Part shown: one piece after another, positions 1 through 8,200 of the stretch
Layout of the letters: the number at the start of each line of letters is the position of its first letter
Position numbering within the stretch: the first letter of the stretch is position 1
Assembly (NCBI GenBank): GCA_051011595.1
Contig: JBPCTQ010000066.1
Coordinates: forward strand, 1-14,793
Source of the DNA: JAOUEE01 sp051011595
GTDB taxonomy: Bacteria; Actinomycetota; Acidimicrobiia; Acidimicrobiales; SHLQ01
DNA length: 14,793 bases
Direction: 5' to 3'
Position numbers and translations under genes: made by a program
Notes under the pieces: generated by a model
Told to the model about the DNA's origin: nothing
Database searches by the model: none
The model's input: only the letters and a program-made list of their open reading frames with translations

Positions 1-641
1 GTCCGGTGGTGCGTAGCGCCGACTGGCTGGGCACCAGCTACCGCAACCTGTCGACCCCGGGCTCGTTCGTGTCGGTGGGATCGCTCCAGACCCAGGCGGT
101 GGGATCGTGGACGGCCACGGCGACGCAGCCGCACAGCGGTTCGTTCTCGGCCGAGGCCCCCGTGACCGACGTGGTCGACAGCTGGCTGACGGCCGACGCC
201 ATCGACGAGATCGGCGTCGAGTTCGAGGCCTGGTGGTGGTTCTCGGACACCAACGGTGAACTGGCACAGGGAGTGCGAGCCGGCGGGGCGCCGGTGACCC
301 AACACGAATCGGCGCTCGTCGGCCCTACCGGCTGGGATCTCGGACGCATCGACACCGGTGGTCGTACTCAGGATGTGGCGCCGCCGGGAGGCCAGTCACC
401 GTCGGGCGGCACGTGGACCCGTGTCACCGTTCGGATCGACCAGAACCACAACATGACCGTGCTCGTCGACGACGTGGTCGTGATCGGGCCCACGGCGGTG
501 GCGCCCCCGTTGGGATCGGGGTCGGTCGGTCTGCGAGGTCAACTGCCGGCCACCGAGCAGTGGTTCGTCGACGATGCGGTGGCCCGTCGCCTGGTGGAGG
601 TCGAGCCGGTCGCCAGCCTCGGTCCCTTCGATCGCTCCTGA
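1..641 (+). CDS. C-terminal part of a DUF2341 / concanavalin-like secreted protein (5' truncated)
   Basis: The frame is open from the window edge to the TGA at 639-641, so the gene begins outside the window; a GTG at 6 is probably an internal Val codon. The first visible residues (VVRSADWLGTSYRN, then a Ser/Pro turn and FVSVG) match the conserved end of DUF2341 domains, which usually end in RSADW..(E/S)YxNQ.SP..F.SVG. About 170 further residues follow, rich in Gly, Thr, Val and Trp, with alternating beta-like patterns (for example FEAWWWFSD, WTRVTVRID, MTVLVDDVVV and WFVDDAVARR). This looks like a second LamG/concanavalin-type jelly roll that ends in the usual 'DDV.V' strand. Such proteins are normally large, exported and carbohydrate- or surface-binding. 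No sortase signal or C-terminal membrane helix is present. Ligand and full architecture cannot be judged from this fragment. Confidence 0.7.
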   Translation, partial: PVVRSADWLGTSYRNLSTPGSFVSVGSLQTQAVGSWTATATQPHSGSFSAEAPVTDVVDSWLTADAIDEIGVEFEAWWWFSDTNGELAQGVRAGGAPVTQHESALVGPTGWDLGRIDTGGRTQDVAPPGGQSPSGGTWTRVTVRIDQNHNMTVLVDDVVVIGPTAVAPPLGSGSVGLRGQLPATEQWFVDDAVARRLVEVEPVASLGPFDRS

Positions 642-729
642 CGCCGGCCGCACGCTGCTCGGTGCTTCGCCCGGGTGTGCGATCCTGGCCGGATATGGAG
701 CTGCCCACCGTCGCTGGTCGTCACCCGTC

Positions 730-1434
730 ATGAGCCCCCGTGCGTCGATCGTCGTACCGGTCCACGAGGAGGGTGAACACGTGATCGCCTTCCTCGACCG
801 CCTGTTCGACCGGGTGTCGTTGCCCTGCGAGGTACTGGCGGTCTACGACGACGTGAGCGACTCGACGGTTCCGCACCTCGAGCAGTACGCCGACCATGAA
901 CCGCGCCTGCACCCCACCCTCAACGCCTACGGTGCGGGACCGGCGATGGCATTGCGTTGGGGCATGGATCACGCGCAGGCCGACGCCATCGTGGTCACCA
1001 TGGCCGATGGCAGCGACGACCCCAGCCAGATCGATGCCCTCGTCCACCTCGTGGAGCGGGGAGTGGTGGTGGCGGCTGCGTCTCGCTACATGAAGGGCGG
1101 GCAGCAGGTGGGCGGTCCGGTGCTGAAGTCGATGGCCTCGCGGGTTGCGGGCGTGTCGCTCTACTGGCTGGCGCGGGTGGGGACCCGAGATGCCACCAAC
1201 TCGTTCAAGGCCTACAACCGGGAATTCGTCCGATCGGTCGGCATCGAATCCGATGCCGGCTTCGAGATGGGCATCGAACTGGTGGCCAAGGCCCGACGCC
1301 AAGGGCAGCCCGTGGCTGAGCTGCCCACCATCTGGCTCGACAACGGTGCCACCCCGTCCAAGTTCAAGATCTGGGCGTGGATTCCCGGCTACCTGCGCTG
1401 GTACCTCTACGCCTTCGGCCGCACCCCTCGCTGA
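730..1434 (+). CDS. Family 2 glycosyltransferase, DPM1/polyprenol-phosphate sugar transferase-like, without membrane segments
   Basis: The protein of 234 residues starts with the classic GT-A strand SIVVPVHEEGE (residues 6-16). Asp40/Asp41 in VYDDVSD and the metal/nucleotide region MADGSDDP (91-98, DxD-like) follow in the expected order, then ASRYMKGG and a helix-rich acceptor part (GTRDATNSFKAYN). This is the core of GT2 enzymes that move a sugar from a nucleotide donor, often to polyprenyl phosphate. There is no C-terminal membrane domain, as in the short DPM1 class, so the enzyme is probably cytoplasmic or peripheral to the membrane. The ATG at 730 was chosen because it lies just before the first core strand; longer in-frame starts run into the upstream gene. 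No clear Shine-Dalgarno is next to it (a GGAG lies about 30 nt upstream). Donor and acceptor are unknown. The gap of 88 nt from the upstream gene leaves open whether they are co-transcribed. Confidence 0.85.
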   Translation: MSPRASIVVPVHEEGEHVIAFLDRLFDRVSLPCEVLAVYDDVSDSTVPHLEQYADHEPRLHPTLNAYGAGPAMALRWGMDHAQADAIVVTMADGSDDPSQIDALVHLVERGVVVAAASRYMKGGQQVGGPVLKSMASRVAGVSLYWLARVGTRDATNSFKAYNREFVRSVGIESDAGFEMGIELVAKARRQGQPVAELPTIWLDNGATPSKFKIWAWIPGYLRWYLYAFGRTPR

Positions 1435-1505
1435 TCTCGATTCGATCGTCCCCGAGGGGTCGCCCGCGTACCGCCGCCGCTTGGACTGAGCCACGCTGAA
1501 CCGCC

Positions 1506-2255
1506 ATGGAAGCGAGCTTGCCCACGGCGGATCTGTCCCAGTCCGAACCATCCCGCGACCTCCGCTGGCGGTTGGTGTTCGAACGCGAGTCCGGGTGCCA
1601 TCGCCGGGTGCCCGAGCCCGACTCCTCTGATCTCACCGGTGCCCGCCGTCGGGCCATCGCCCGTTCGTTGGCCACCTTCCAGGTCGGCGAGTCGGGGACC
1701 GGTGAGCACATCTTCGCCGCGGCCCGCGCCAGCGGCGTGAGCGACGACTACTTCGTGGCTCTGCGCTGTTTCGTCGCCGAGGAGCAGGAGCACGCACGAC
1801 TGCTGGCGCTGGTGTTGGTCAGTGTGGGTCAACCTCTGCGCACCGATCACTGGACCGACCATGTCTTCGTGGTGCTACGGCGGGTCAAGTCTCTGCGGAG
1901 CGAGGTGTTGACGCTCCTGGTGGCCGAGGTGATTGCCTTGCGGTACTACTCGGCCCTACGGGACGGGATCGACAATCCCGCATTGGCCGACATCTTCGGT
2001 CGTATCCACGAGGACGAGGTGCGCCACGTCGCTTTCCACGCCGCCACCCTGCCCGAGCATCTCGGCCGGTTCAGCGGGCCCGTACGACTGGTGGTGCGTG
2101 CCCTCTGGAACGTGCTGGTGGCCGTCACCAGTGTTGTCGTCGCCCTCGACCACGGCCGGGCCCTGGCTGCGGTCGGTGTCACCCGCCGCCGGTTCGTCGT
2201 TGATGTCCACGGCCTTCGAGTCGATCTCGATCGGCGGTTGTTCTCCGTGGTGTGA
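1506..2255 (+). CDS. Ferritin-like di-iron protein (putative oxidase/oxygenase)
   Basis: The protein of 249 residues has the four-helix di-iron pattern: a Glu in helix 1 (Glu62 or Glu67 in GESGTGEH), the first ExxH at Glu93-His96 (EEQEHARLL), Glu141 in helix 3 (AEVIALRYY), and the second ExxH at Glu171-His174 (HEDEVRHVAFH). Both halves of a carboxylate-bridged di-iron site are therefore intact. The family includes ferritin-like oxidases and AurF/PABA-N-oxygenase-like proteins, but the substrate cannot be told from sequence. The first 45 residues are polar and probably disordered. The last about 65 residues contain a hydrophobic stretch (VRALWNVLVAVTSVVVAL) that could touch the membrane. It lies 71 nt after the glycosyltransferase on the same strand. 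The end of the reading frame (GTGGTGTGA) resembles the sequence repeated downstream. Confidence 0.7.
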   Translation: MEASLPTADLSQSEPSRDLRWRLVFERESGCHRRVPEPDSSDLTGARRRAIARSLATFQVGESGTGEHIFAAARASGVSDDYFVALRCFVAEEQEHARLLALVLVSVGQPLRTDHWTDHVFVVLRRVKSLRSEVLTLLVAEVIALRYYSALRDGIDNPALADIFGRIHEDEVRHVAFHAATLPEHLGRFSGPVRLVVRALWNVLVAVTSVVVALDHGRALAAVGVTRRRFVVDVHGLRVDLDRRLFSVV

Positions 2256-2274
2256 TGCCTGGCGCGATGTGCTC

Positions 2275-2437
2275 GCGGGGTAAGCGGTGGAGGTGTGGTC
2301 CGGTCCGACTCGGTCGGTGGTGGGTGTTCGTGGTGTGAGCCTCGGCTCGTAGGCGCGTGCATTGGCGGGGGAAGCGGTGGAGGTGTGGTCCGGTCCGACT
2401 CGGTCGGTGGTGAGTGTTCGTGGTGTGAGCCTCAGCT
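2275..2437. repeat. Tandem direct repeat, 90-bp period, between converging genes
   Basis: Two copies of about 73 bp (2275-2347 and 2365-2437) differ at three positions by eye: 2281/2371, 2322/2412 and 2344/2434. Each contains a short dyad, CCGAC-TCG-GTCGG, at 2305-2317 and 2395-2407. The right copy ends at the stop codon of the minus-strand hydrolase (2432-2434); the third difference is what makes TGA there. A degenerate third copy may begin in the end of the ferritin-like gene: GTGGTGTGA at 2247-2255 recurs at 2330-2338 and 2420-2428. The area lies between two convergent genes, so it may act as a weak two-way terminator, but no T tract is seen. Confidence 0.75.
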
Positions 2438-3163
2438 GGCCAGCGGGATGCATTCGTGGAGGAAACGGCGGAAGTGAGCCCAGGCCCGGCCGGCGCTGCG
2501 TTCGTTGTACTGCACACCGTTGGCTGCATCGTCGGCCCCGGCCACCATGAAGGCGTGCATGGTGGCGCCGAACCCGTGCAGCTGCCAGTCGGCTTCCCGG
2601 CTCGACAGTTCGGCGGCGAGGGCGGTCACCGCCTCCGGCGGAGCCAGCGGATCATCCCATCCGTGAAGGACCAGGACCCGAGGGTCGATGGGTTCGGTGG
2701 CCGTCGCGGGAGGAGGGTCGAGCACACCGTGGAAGCTGACGACGCCGATCACCGGCTCGTTGTGCCGGGCCAGATCCAGCACACACAGTCCGCCGAAACA
2801 GAATCCGGCAGCCAAGAGCCGGTCACCGTCCACGGGGGCCAGGTCGGCGACACCCTCGACGACCTGGTGGAGCCGATCGGCGAGCAGCGCCCGGTCGTCG
2901 ATGAACGGCGCCATCAACGCTTCGCAGGCCTTGTTCGTCTCGCCGATGATGGCGTCTCCGTAGAGGTCGACCGCGAAGGCGGCGTAACCCATGGACGCAA
3001 CCATGTTGGCGACATCGACCACCCCGGTGGCCCGCCCTTCCCAGCCACCGAAGACCAACACGGTCGGGTGAGGTCGGGGCCCGTGATCGGGGAGAACCAG
3101 GACACCCTCCAGGTTGGCGCCACGGTGGGTGATGGAATGGACCTCGGAGCGAGTCGCGACCAT
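2432..3163 (-). CDS. Dienelactone hydrolase family protein
   Basis: This 243-residue alpha/beta hydrolase has the dienelactone-hydrolase triad: nucleophile Cys122 in GFCFGG, acid Asp171 in HGWDDPLAP, and His203 in ATMHAF. Length and order fit the family (about 230-250 residues), whose members hydrolyse lactones and esters, classically dienelactone in chlorocatechol breakdown; the true substrate here is unknown. It is cytoplasmic, with no signal peptide. A longer frame reaches to 3367 but its extra residues are of low-complexity shadow type and overlap the upstream gene. The ATG at 3163 gives the normal N-terminus and sits 6 nt after a TACCGT box, suggesting a leaderless mRNA. It lies 98 nt downstream of the matrix-protein cluster but probably has its own promoter. 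Its 3' end runs into the tandem repeat. Confidence 0.88.
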   Translation of the reverse strand: MVATRSEVHSITHRGANLEGVLVLPDHGPRPHPTVLVFGGWEGRATGVVDVANMVASMGYAAFAVDLYGDAIIGETNKACEALMAPFIDDRALLADRLHQVVEGVADLAPVDGDRLLAAGFCFGGLCVLDLARHNEPVIGVVSFHGVLDPPPATATEPIDPRVLVLHGWDDPLAPPEAVTALAAELSSREADWQLHGFGATMHAFMVAGADDAANGVQYNERSAGRAWAHFRRFLHECIPLAS

Positions 3164-3169
3164 GCCGAA

Positions 3170-3175
3170 ACGGTA
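3170..3175 (-). promoter_or_regulatory. Putative -10 box (TACCGT) of a leaderless promoter for the dienelactone hydrolase
   Basis: On the minus strand TACCGT fits the TAnnnT pattern of actinobacterial -10 boxes. It ends 6 nt before the ATG at 3163, so transcription would start at or next to the start codon. No good -35 is visible and no Shine-Dalgarno precedes the ATG, which supports a leaderless reading. Confidence 0.4.
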
Positions 3176-3211
3176 CCGAGACCCAGGTCGGGTCGGGCAG
3201 AACCGCCGCGA

Positions 3212-3250
3212 CCCCGGCCAACAGCCGGGGCCCACGCTGGGAGCCCCGGC
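3212..3250 (-). terminator. GC-rich triple inverted repeat, likely terminator of the SipW/TasA-like cluster
   Basis: Three arms lie just after the stop of the last matrix-like gene (stop codon at 3262-3264). On the + strand they are CCCCGGC at 3212-3218, GCCGGGG at 3224-3230 and CCCCGGC at 3244-3250. Read on the minus strand, the first hairpin (3250-3224) has a 7-bp stem with an inner CCCA/TGGG stem. The alternative hairpin (3230-3212) has a 7-bp stem with a 5-nt loop. They share the middle arm, so only one can form at a time. There is no T run, which is common for high-GC bacteria, so this may be a terminator or an mRNA-stabilising 3' structure. Confidence 0.55.
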
Positions 3251-3261
3251 CGATGTGGCGG

Positions 3262-3876
3262 CTATGGGTTGTTGGCGGTCTGCTCGGCAGCGAAGGTGAA
3301 CGTTGCCGTCGTGGTCTGTCCCTGGCTGGCGTTGGTGGTGGCCAGCGGCAGGCTCACGTTGAGGCAAAGCACCTCGTTGGTGCCGGCTCCGAGGGTGCGG
3401 TCACCGGCCTGGTTGCCCTGAGCGACGTTGCCCAGGACCGGGGTGGTGGCTGTCGAACCCAGCACCCCGGTGTACTCGACGGTGCCACTGCCACCGAAGC
3501 CGGCGTCGGTGCAGGTGGCCACACCCGACTTCACGGTGAACACGAGCGACGAGGCGAGTGTGTCCTCGGTGGAGGTCGACGTCATGGCGTAGCGCAGCGC
3601 CAGGGTGCCGGCGGTGCCGATTGTGAGCGGAGCCGTGATCTGGTCACCGGGCACCATGGCCGGCATGGTGACCACCGCAGTAGCGGGGGTGGCGGTGAGG
3701 TCGATCGTGCCGGTGGAGAACGTGTTGTTGGTGACCGACTCGTTGTCGGTGAACACGGCGAGGGAGACCACGCTCATGGTGACCACGGCCAAGGCGGCCA
3801 CGGCCACGGTGACGAGGATTCGGCCGGTGCGTCCTCGCTGTGTCGCTGGGCCGGTCTGCGGGCTGGGGCTGGTCAT
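3262..3876 (-). CDS. TasA/camelysin-like exported protein with SipW-type signal (likely main fibre subunit)
   Basis: The protein of 204 residues has a basic N-terminus (QRGRTGR), a hydrophobic segment at about 20-41, and then the hallmark FTDNESVTNNTFSTGTIDL (42-60), close to the TasA/CalY consensus (FSD.E...NNTF.AGTLDL). The strand-turn VPGD (75-78) and the C-terminal block CLNVSLPLA..NASQGQTTTATFTF follow, as in other members. These proteins are cleaved by SipW-type signal peptidases and, in Bacillus, form extracellular biofilm fibres. A M73 'peptidase' label is sometimes used, but I see no protease motif. Only two cysteines occur (Cys122, Cys171), so one disulfide is likely. A GGAG (3887-3890) lies about 10 nt before the ATG. 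It is the last gene of the cluster and the only one separated by a leader (103 nt), so its expression may be set apart from the peptidase gene. Confidence 0.85.
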   Translation of the reverse strand: MTSPSPQTGPATQRGRTGRILVTVAVAALAVVTMSVVSLAVFTDNESVTNNTFSTGTIDLTATPATAVVTMPAMVPGDQITAPLTIGTAGTLALRYAMTSTSTEDTLASSLVFTVKSGVATCTDAGFGGSGTVEYTGVLGSTATTPVLGNVAQGNQAGDRTLGAGTNEVLCLNVSLPLATTNASQGQTTTATFTFAAEQTANNP

Positions 3877-3898
3877 GGTTTCTGGACTCCACTTCGAT

Positions 3899-3944
3899 GG
3901 TCTATGAATGTCTTCGGCGCGCCGGGCGCCAACCTGGATAGACC
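3899..3944 (-). promoter_or_regulatory. Stem-loop in the leader of the TasA-like gene
   Basis: Between the stop at 3980 and the ATG at 3876, an outer stem GGTCTAT/ATAGACC (7 bp, 3899-3905 with 3938-3944) encloses an inner stem GGCGC/GCGCC (3916-3920 with 3926-3930, 5-nt loop). The structure ends 22 nt before the start codon and leaves the GGAG site free. It may protect the 3' mRNA segment after processing or regulate translation. It does not match a c-di-GMP riboswitch that I can recognise. Confidence 0.5.
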
Positions 3945-3979
3945 GAACGACTCAGTTGGCCCTGTTGCTGACGGGGCGA

Positions 3980-4624
3980 TCAGGTGGATGTCGTCGGCAG
4001 GAGCGGATCGAGCTCGTCCGGATCGACCAGATGTACGGCCTCGGCCACGATCTCCTGGGTGGCGGACAGGCCTTGTACCTCATTGCCGGCCTCGAGCGCG
4101 AGCGATACCTCGAGGCACCAGGACGAGCTCTGGCCCGGTTGCAGGGTGACGGCGTTTGGCTGCACCCCGGGGGCCGGATCGCCCACCAGTGTGGAGCCCG
4201 ATGGCCCGCCAAGTCCTGTCCGGGTGGTCGCGTTCGGCCCAGTTGTCGTGGTGGTGCAGGGTCTCGCCGAAGGCCAGATCGTCAAACTGAGCTGGTCGTC
4301 GAGTCGACCGCCGTCGCTGCGACTGATGACCTCGGCCGCGAGGGGCAGATCGCCGGTGTTGCGGATCTCGATGAAGCCGTAGCCATGGTCGCCGGCGGCC
4401 ATGTTCTCGATCACGAACGTGGTGGAGCGGGCACCCGCCTCGATGTCGAGGGTGGCCGCCGCCAGCCGGTTGGGGCCCAAGGTCTCGGTGTCGGACACGG
4501 TGGCCGTCGATCGGGACAGCAACCAGAACGGGGTACCCAGCAGGGCGACGGCCGCACCGACGACAGCTATCGACACGAGGGTCCGCGGCGGACCATCGCG
4601 CGTCGGGAGGCCACCATCGCTCAC
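3980..4624 (-). CDS. SipW-cognate TasA/camelysin-like exported protein
   Basis: The start is taken as the GTG at 4624 because it forms a GTGA overlap with the previous stop and has GGGAGG (4635-4640) 10 nt upstream; a GTG at 4642 would place that site inside the gene. The protein has 214 residues: a short charged start, a hydrophobic segment at about 16-36 (LVSIAVVGAAVALLGTPFWLL), then TATVSDTETLGPN followed by LDIEAG. This is a version of the SipW-cognate motif. A conserved M.AGDHG turn and RNTGDLPL follow; the C-terminal block WCLEVSLALE..NEVQGLSATQEI parallels that of the last gene. Two cysteines only (in RPC and SWC). A Thr-rich loop lies in the middle. It probably reaches the cell surface as a fibre or accessory subunit. 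The signal is less perfect than in the downstream TasA-like protein. Confidence 0.75.
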   Translation of the reverse strand: MSDGGLPTRDGPPRTLVSIAVVGAAVALLGTPFWLLSRSTATVSDTETLGPNRLAAATLDIEAGARSTTFVIENMAAGDHGYGFIEIRNTGDLPLAAEVISRSDGGRLDDQLSLTIWPSARPCTTTTTGPNATTRTGLGGPSGSTLVGDPAPGVQPNAVTLQPGQSSSWCLEVSLALEAGNEVQGLSATQEIVAEAVHLVDPDELDPLLPTTST

Positions 4625-5238
4625 GAGGGCACCGCCTCCCACAAGAAGTCAGCGGTCGATTCCAATCCGAGGGCCTGTTGCTCGTCGGCCAGCTCGAAGC
4701 GGAACCGGAAGCTGTGCTCCTCGTCGATGGCCACGATCCGAGCCATGTCGATGGGTTCGGATGCGGTGACAGCCGACATGGTGGCCAAGTCGCCCTCATA
4801 GAGCATCTCGTCGGGCTCGAACCCTGCGCACGACTCGAAGTCGCCACCGGCGCCGGCTTCGATCGACACGTTCAGCCACTGAGCCAGCGGGCCCTGGCTG
4901 GTTGATCGAATGCTGAGATCAGCCGGCAAGATCGTGCCGGTGTACTGCACCTTGATGCAGCGTTCGGCCGGATGGCCCGGCGCCATGTCGCTCAAGGAGA
5001 AGAGGGACCGCCCGGCGTCGTCGTCGGTGAGGGAGATCTCGCCGGATGTGAACGCGGTGGTGGCGCCGGTGCCATCCACGCTGATGGCTGCGTCAGAACG
5101 GTCGATCACCACCGTCGTGACCAGCAGCGCCGAGATGGCGGCCGCCAGGGCCCGCGCGGTCGACCGGGCGATGATGGCCGGGCGGCTCCGGTCGGCGGCG
5201 CGGGTTTCGGCTTCGTAACTCGACAGGGGGCGGGTCAT
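4621..5238 (-). CDS. SipW-cognate exported protein, paralogue of the first gene of the cluster
   Basis: The protein of 205 residues has an about 27-residue basic cytoplasmic tail, a hydrophobic segment at about 28-45 (ARALAAAISALLVTTVVI), and then AAISVDGT followed by TAFTSGEISLTDD, a divergent SipW-cognate signal. It is clearly paralogous to the protein at 8246-8827: SDMAPG..ERCIKVQYTGT corresponds to DGLYPG..ESCLDVSYQGT, and EHSFRFRFEL...STADFL to EHVALRVRAT...LTADFL. It has two cysteines (in ERC and ESC), both conserved in the paralogue. The ATG at 5238 overlaps the stop of the signal peptidase-GGDEF-EAL gene by 1 nt (TGATG) and has GGGAGG upstream, so translation is coupled. It is most likely a substrate of that peptidase and a minor matrix or adaptor subunit; the exact role is unknown. 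Confidence 0.75.
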   Translation of the reverse strand: MTRPLSSYEAETRAADRSRPAIIARSTARALAAAISALLVTTVVIDRSDAAISVDGTGATTAFTSGEISLTDDDAGRSLFSLSDMAPGHPAERCIKVQYTGTILPADLSIRSTSQGPLAQWLNVSIEAGAGGDFESCAGFEPDEMLYEGDLATMSAVTASEPIDMARIVAIDEEHSFRFRFELADEQQALGLESTADFLWEAVPS

Positions 5239-8200
5239 CAGTACTTGCCTCCCGAACGAAGCTGCTCGAGCACAGCCTCGTCGTCACCCGCCCGACCGGT
5301 GTCGACCAGATTGTCCACCCGACGAGCGGCGAACCCGTCGAAGCGTTCGGGGCGGTGGAGATGGAAACCTTGGAGGTAGTCGACCTCGGCCCGCTCCACC
5401 TCGGCCAGTTCCTCGTCGTTCTCGATGCCTTCGGCCACCACGAACATGTCGAGCTCGTGAGCCAGTGACACCACCGAATGCAGCACGGCGGCGTCGGCCC
5501 GACTGCGGACGCTGTTCTTGACCAGAATTCGGTCGAGCTTGAGCCCGGCGATGGGGAGGCCTCGCAGGAAGGCCAGTGATGTCCGGCCTTCCCCGAAGTC
5601 ATCGAGGATGAGGCGAATCCCTCTTTCGGTGATGGCAATCAGGTTCCGGAAGACCTGGTCGCCTTCGTTGGGAGTGATCATGCGTTCGCTGAGCTCGAGC
5701 AGCAGCGTGTTGGGATCGAAGCCGTAGGTGTTGAGCATGTGATCGACGTTGTCGACCAGCTCGGGCAACTCGAGCTCGGCTGGGGAGAGGTTGGCGGTGA
5801 TGAGCGTGGGCCCGATGTTCGGGTGCATGGTGTTGAAGTGGGCGATGTCGGAGCCGACCGAGTCGAGCACCCACTGGTTGAGCTGGCTCATGGCCCCTAG
5901 TTGTTCGGCCATGTCGACCAGCCGGTCCGGCCGTATCGCACCCAGCGTGGGGTGGTCCCAACGAATGAGTGCCTCGGCACCGACCGGCACCCGCTGCCCG
6001 CCATTGTCGGCGCGGGCTGCAGTGAACAGCACCTGGTAGGCCAGGTGGAGCTGATCGTTGCCCAGCGCTCGGGCCAGGTCGTTGGCCAACTCGTTGCGCT
6101 GCCGCTCGATCTCGTCGAGATCCGAGCTGTAGACCGCCACCCACAGACCTTCTGTGGTCTTGGCGTGGTACATGGCGACATCGGCTCGACGAAGCACCAG
6201 TTCTGGGTGGGCTCCGGCGGCGGCCACGTCGATGCCGACACTGGTGGCGATCTGCACCCGTGATTGGCGAAGCTGGAATGGCTCGGCCACCGCCTCGACC
6301 ACGGCGTCGGCCACGGCCTGGGCCTCGGCCTCGGCCTGGTCGCTGCTCGACGAGTGATGGAATCGCAGCAGCACCGTGAACTCGTCGCCACCCATACGAG
6401 CCACCAGGTGGCGATCGTCGATCTGCGCCCGCAGCCGGCTACCGACGGCGCGCAGCAGCTCATCGCCCGCCTCGTGGCCCAGACGGTCGTTGATGCCCTT
6501 GAAGCCGTTGAGATCGAGGAACAACACCGCGACCGGGCTGCCACCGGCGTCGCGGGTGCCGAGCGCAGCGCTGAGCTCCTCGTTGAAGCGCGCCCGATTG
6601 GGGAGGCCGGTCAGGGTGTCGTGGTTGGCCCGGCGCCGCATCTCGTCGTGCATACGACGCAGCTCACCGACCAGCTGGTCGTTCTGGGCGGCCACCGCCG
6701 CCTGGCTCACCAGCAGTTTCAGCGCATCGAGTGTTCGTTCCGACAGCTCCTGGCCGCTACCGAGCCCGGCTCGCACGGACAGACGCCCGGCGGTGGTGTT
6801 GGCCAGGTCCAGTCGCAGCAGTTTGGAGAGCTCGTGTTCGCTGAGAATGGCCTGCTCTTGGTCGTCGGCGCGGTCGAGCTCGACGATCACCTGGGTGTGG
6901 TCCAGGTCGTTGGCAGTGGAGCCGCTGGCGGGCTGGCCGGCCGAGGGGAGAGGTTGTCCTCGCTGGGCCAGGCTCAACCAGCTGCCGGATGGTTCGAGGG
7001 TGATCAGGTCGGCGCCGGAGAACCCCAGCTCCATCACTGCGGTCGTCAATGACTCGAAGCCTTCGGCCTCCAGTCGGTTGATCTCGTGGCTGGCTTCCAC
7101 CACCCGTTGCAGCATCTGGCTGCGATCCTCCGCTTCGGCGGTGGCCACCCGCTGGCTGGTGATGTCCGACAACAGCTGTTCGACCAAGTAAGCGCCGGGG
7201 ATGATCACCAACAACAGCACGCTGAGCTGGTCGACGACCTGTTCGAGATCTTCGATGAGCACGGTGCTCGATTCGGTGTCACCGGCCAACAGCCACACCC
7301 GCACGCCGAGGGTGGTCGTGGTCAAGAGCAGCCAGTGCACGAGTGCGCCGCTCAGACGGAACCGGCTGGCCGCCTCGATGATCGGCAGCGCGAAGAGAAC
7401 CCAGCCGACCCCTTCGGTCCCGGTCGTGGTGGTCAACAAGATCACCAGGCCGGTGTCGATGAGCAGCTCGATCAGCGCGAACCGAGAGATCTTCTCACTG
7501 TCACCACTGCGGCCAACGATGCTCGACGCCACGTTGGTGCCGAACAGCGTCAGCAGACTCACGGTGAAAAGGAAGCCTGTACCCAGCCCCGCGGTCACGG
7601 TGTCGAGGCGACTGGGGTCGATGAGGAACTGGCTGGCGATCAAAACGCCGATCACCACGCGTACACCCCGGACCGCACGCTGGGAGATGATCGAGGTGGA
7701 TCGGGTGTGGACTCGGTCCCGACGACGGCCTCGCATCGAAGACGCGGCCAGGGTGAGCGTTCCGATGGTGGCGAGGGCCCATACGACCAGGGTCAGGTTG
7801 TTGCCGTTCTGAGCCCACACGATGGGTAGACCGACGAACGGAACCACCAGCCGGGTCACCCCGCGGGCGTCTTCGAAGGACACCACCTCGGTGTCAGGGG
7901 TGGAATTGGCGTCTCCCTTGGTGATGTAGCCCTCGCTGTTGACGGCGAACACGCGGTGGGTGACCAACTCGCCGTCTCGCTCGAATGTGATGATCGAGTT
8001 CTGGGCCGCTGGTTCCTCGATGGGTGTGACCAGCAGTACGTCGCCTTGGCGGATTGCCGGTTCCATCGAGCCGCTGGTGACGGTGACCGGATCCCAGCCG
8101 GTCATTGCGGTGGTGAGCAACACCCACATGGCCAGCACGATCAGCAGATAGAGATAGATCCACGTGAGCAGGCTGAAGGTGGGCCCCAGCAGCTGTTGAA

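Noticed and set aside
2456..3421. Long + strand open frame of 321 codons opposite the dienelactone hydrolase
   Set aside because: It is a shadow of high-GC coding on the other strand; it has no domain-like pattern and the minus strand has a full catalytic triad.
3262..3876. Camelysin/M73 protease activity for the TasA-like protein
   Set aside because: No zinc-binding HExxH or other protease motif is present; structural fibre-type role fits better.
3877..3979. c-di-GMP riboswitch before the TasA-like gene
   Set aside because: The region is tempting in this context, but it is too short and I cannot find the conserved core of the c-di-GMP-I or -II classes; only simple stems are seen.
3253..4801. 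Two + strand open frames opposite the TasA-like genes
   Set aside because: Gly/Arg/His-rich shadow sequence without hydrophobic core; the minus frames have signal regions and conserved blocks.
6264..7829. + strand open frames of about 200-270 codons opposite the fusion gene
   Set aside because: They lie wholly within the 1003-codon gene, whose GGDEF and membrane segments are certain.
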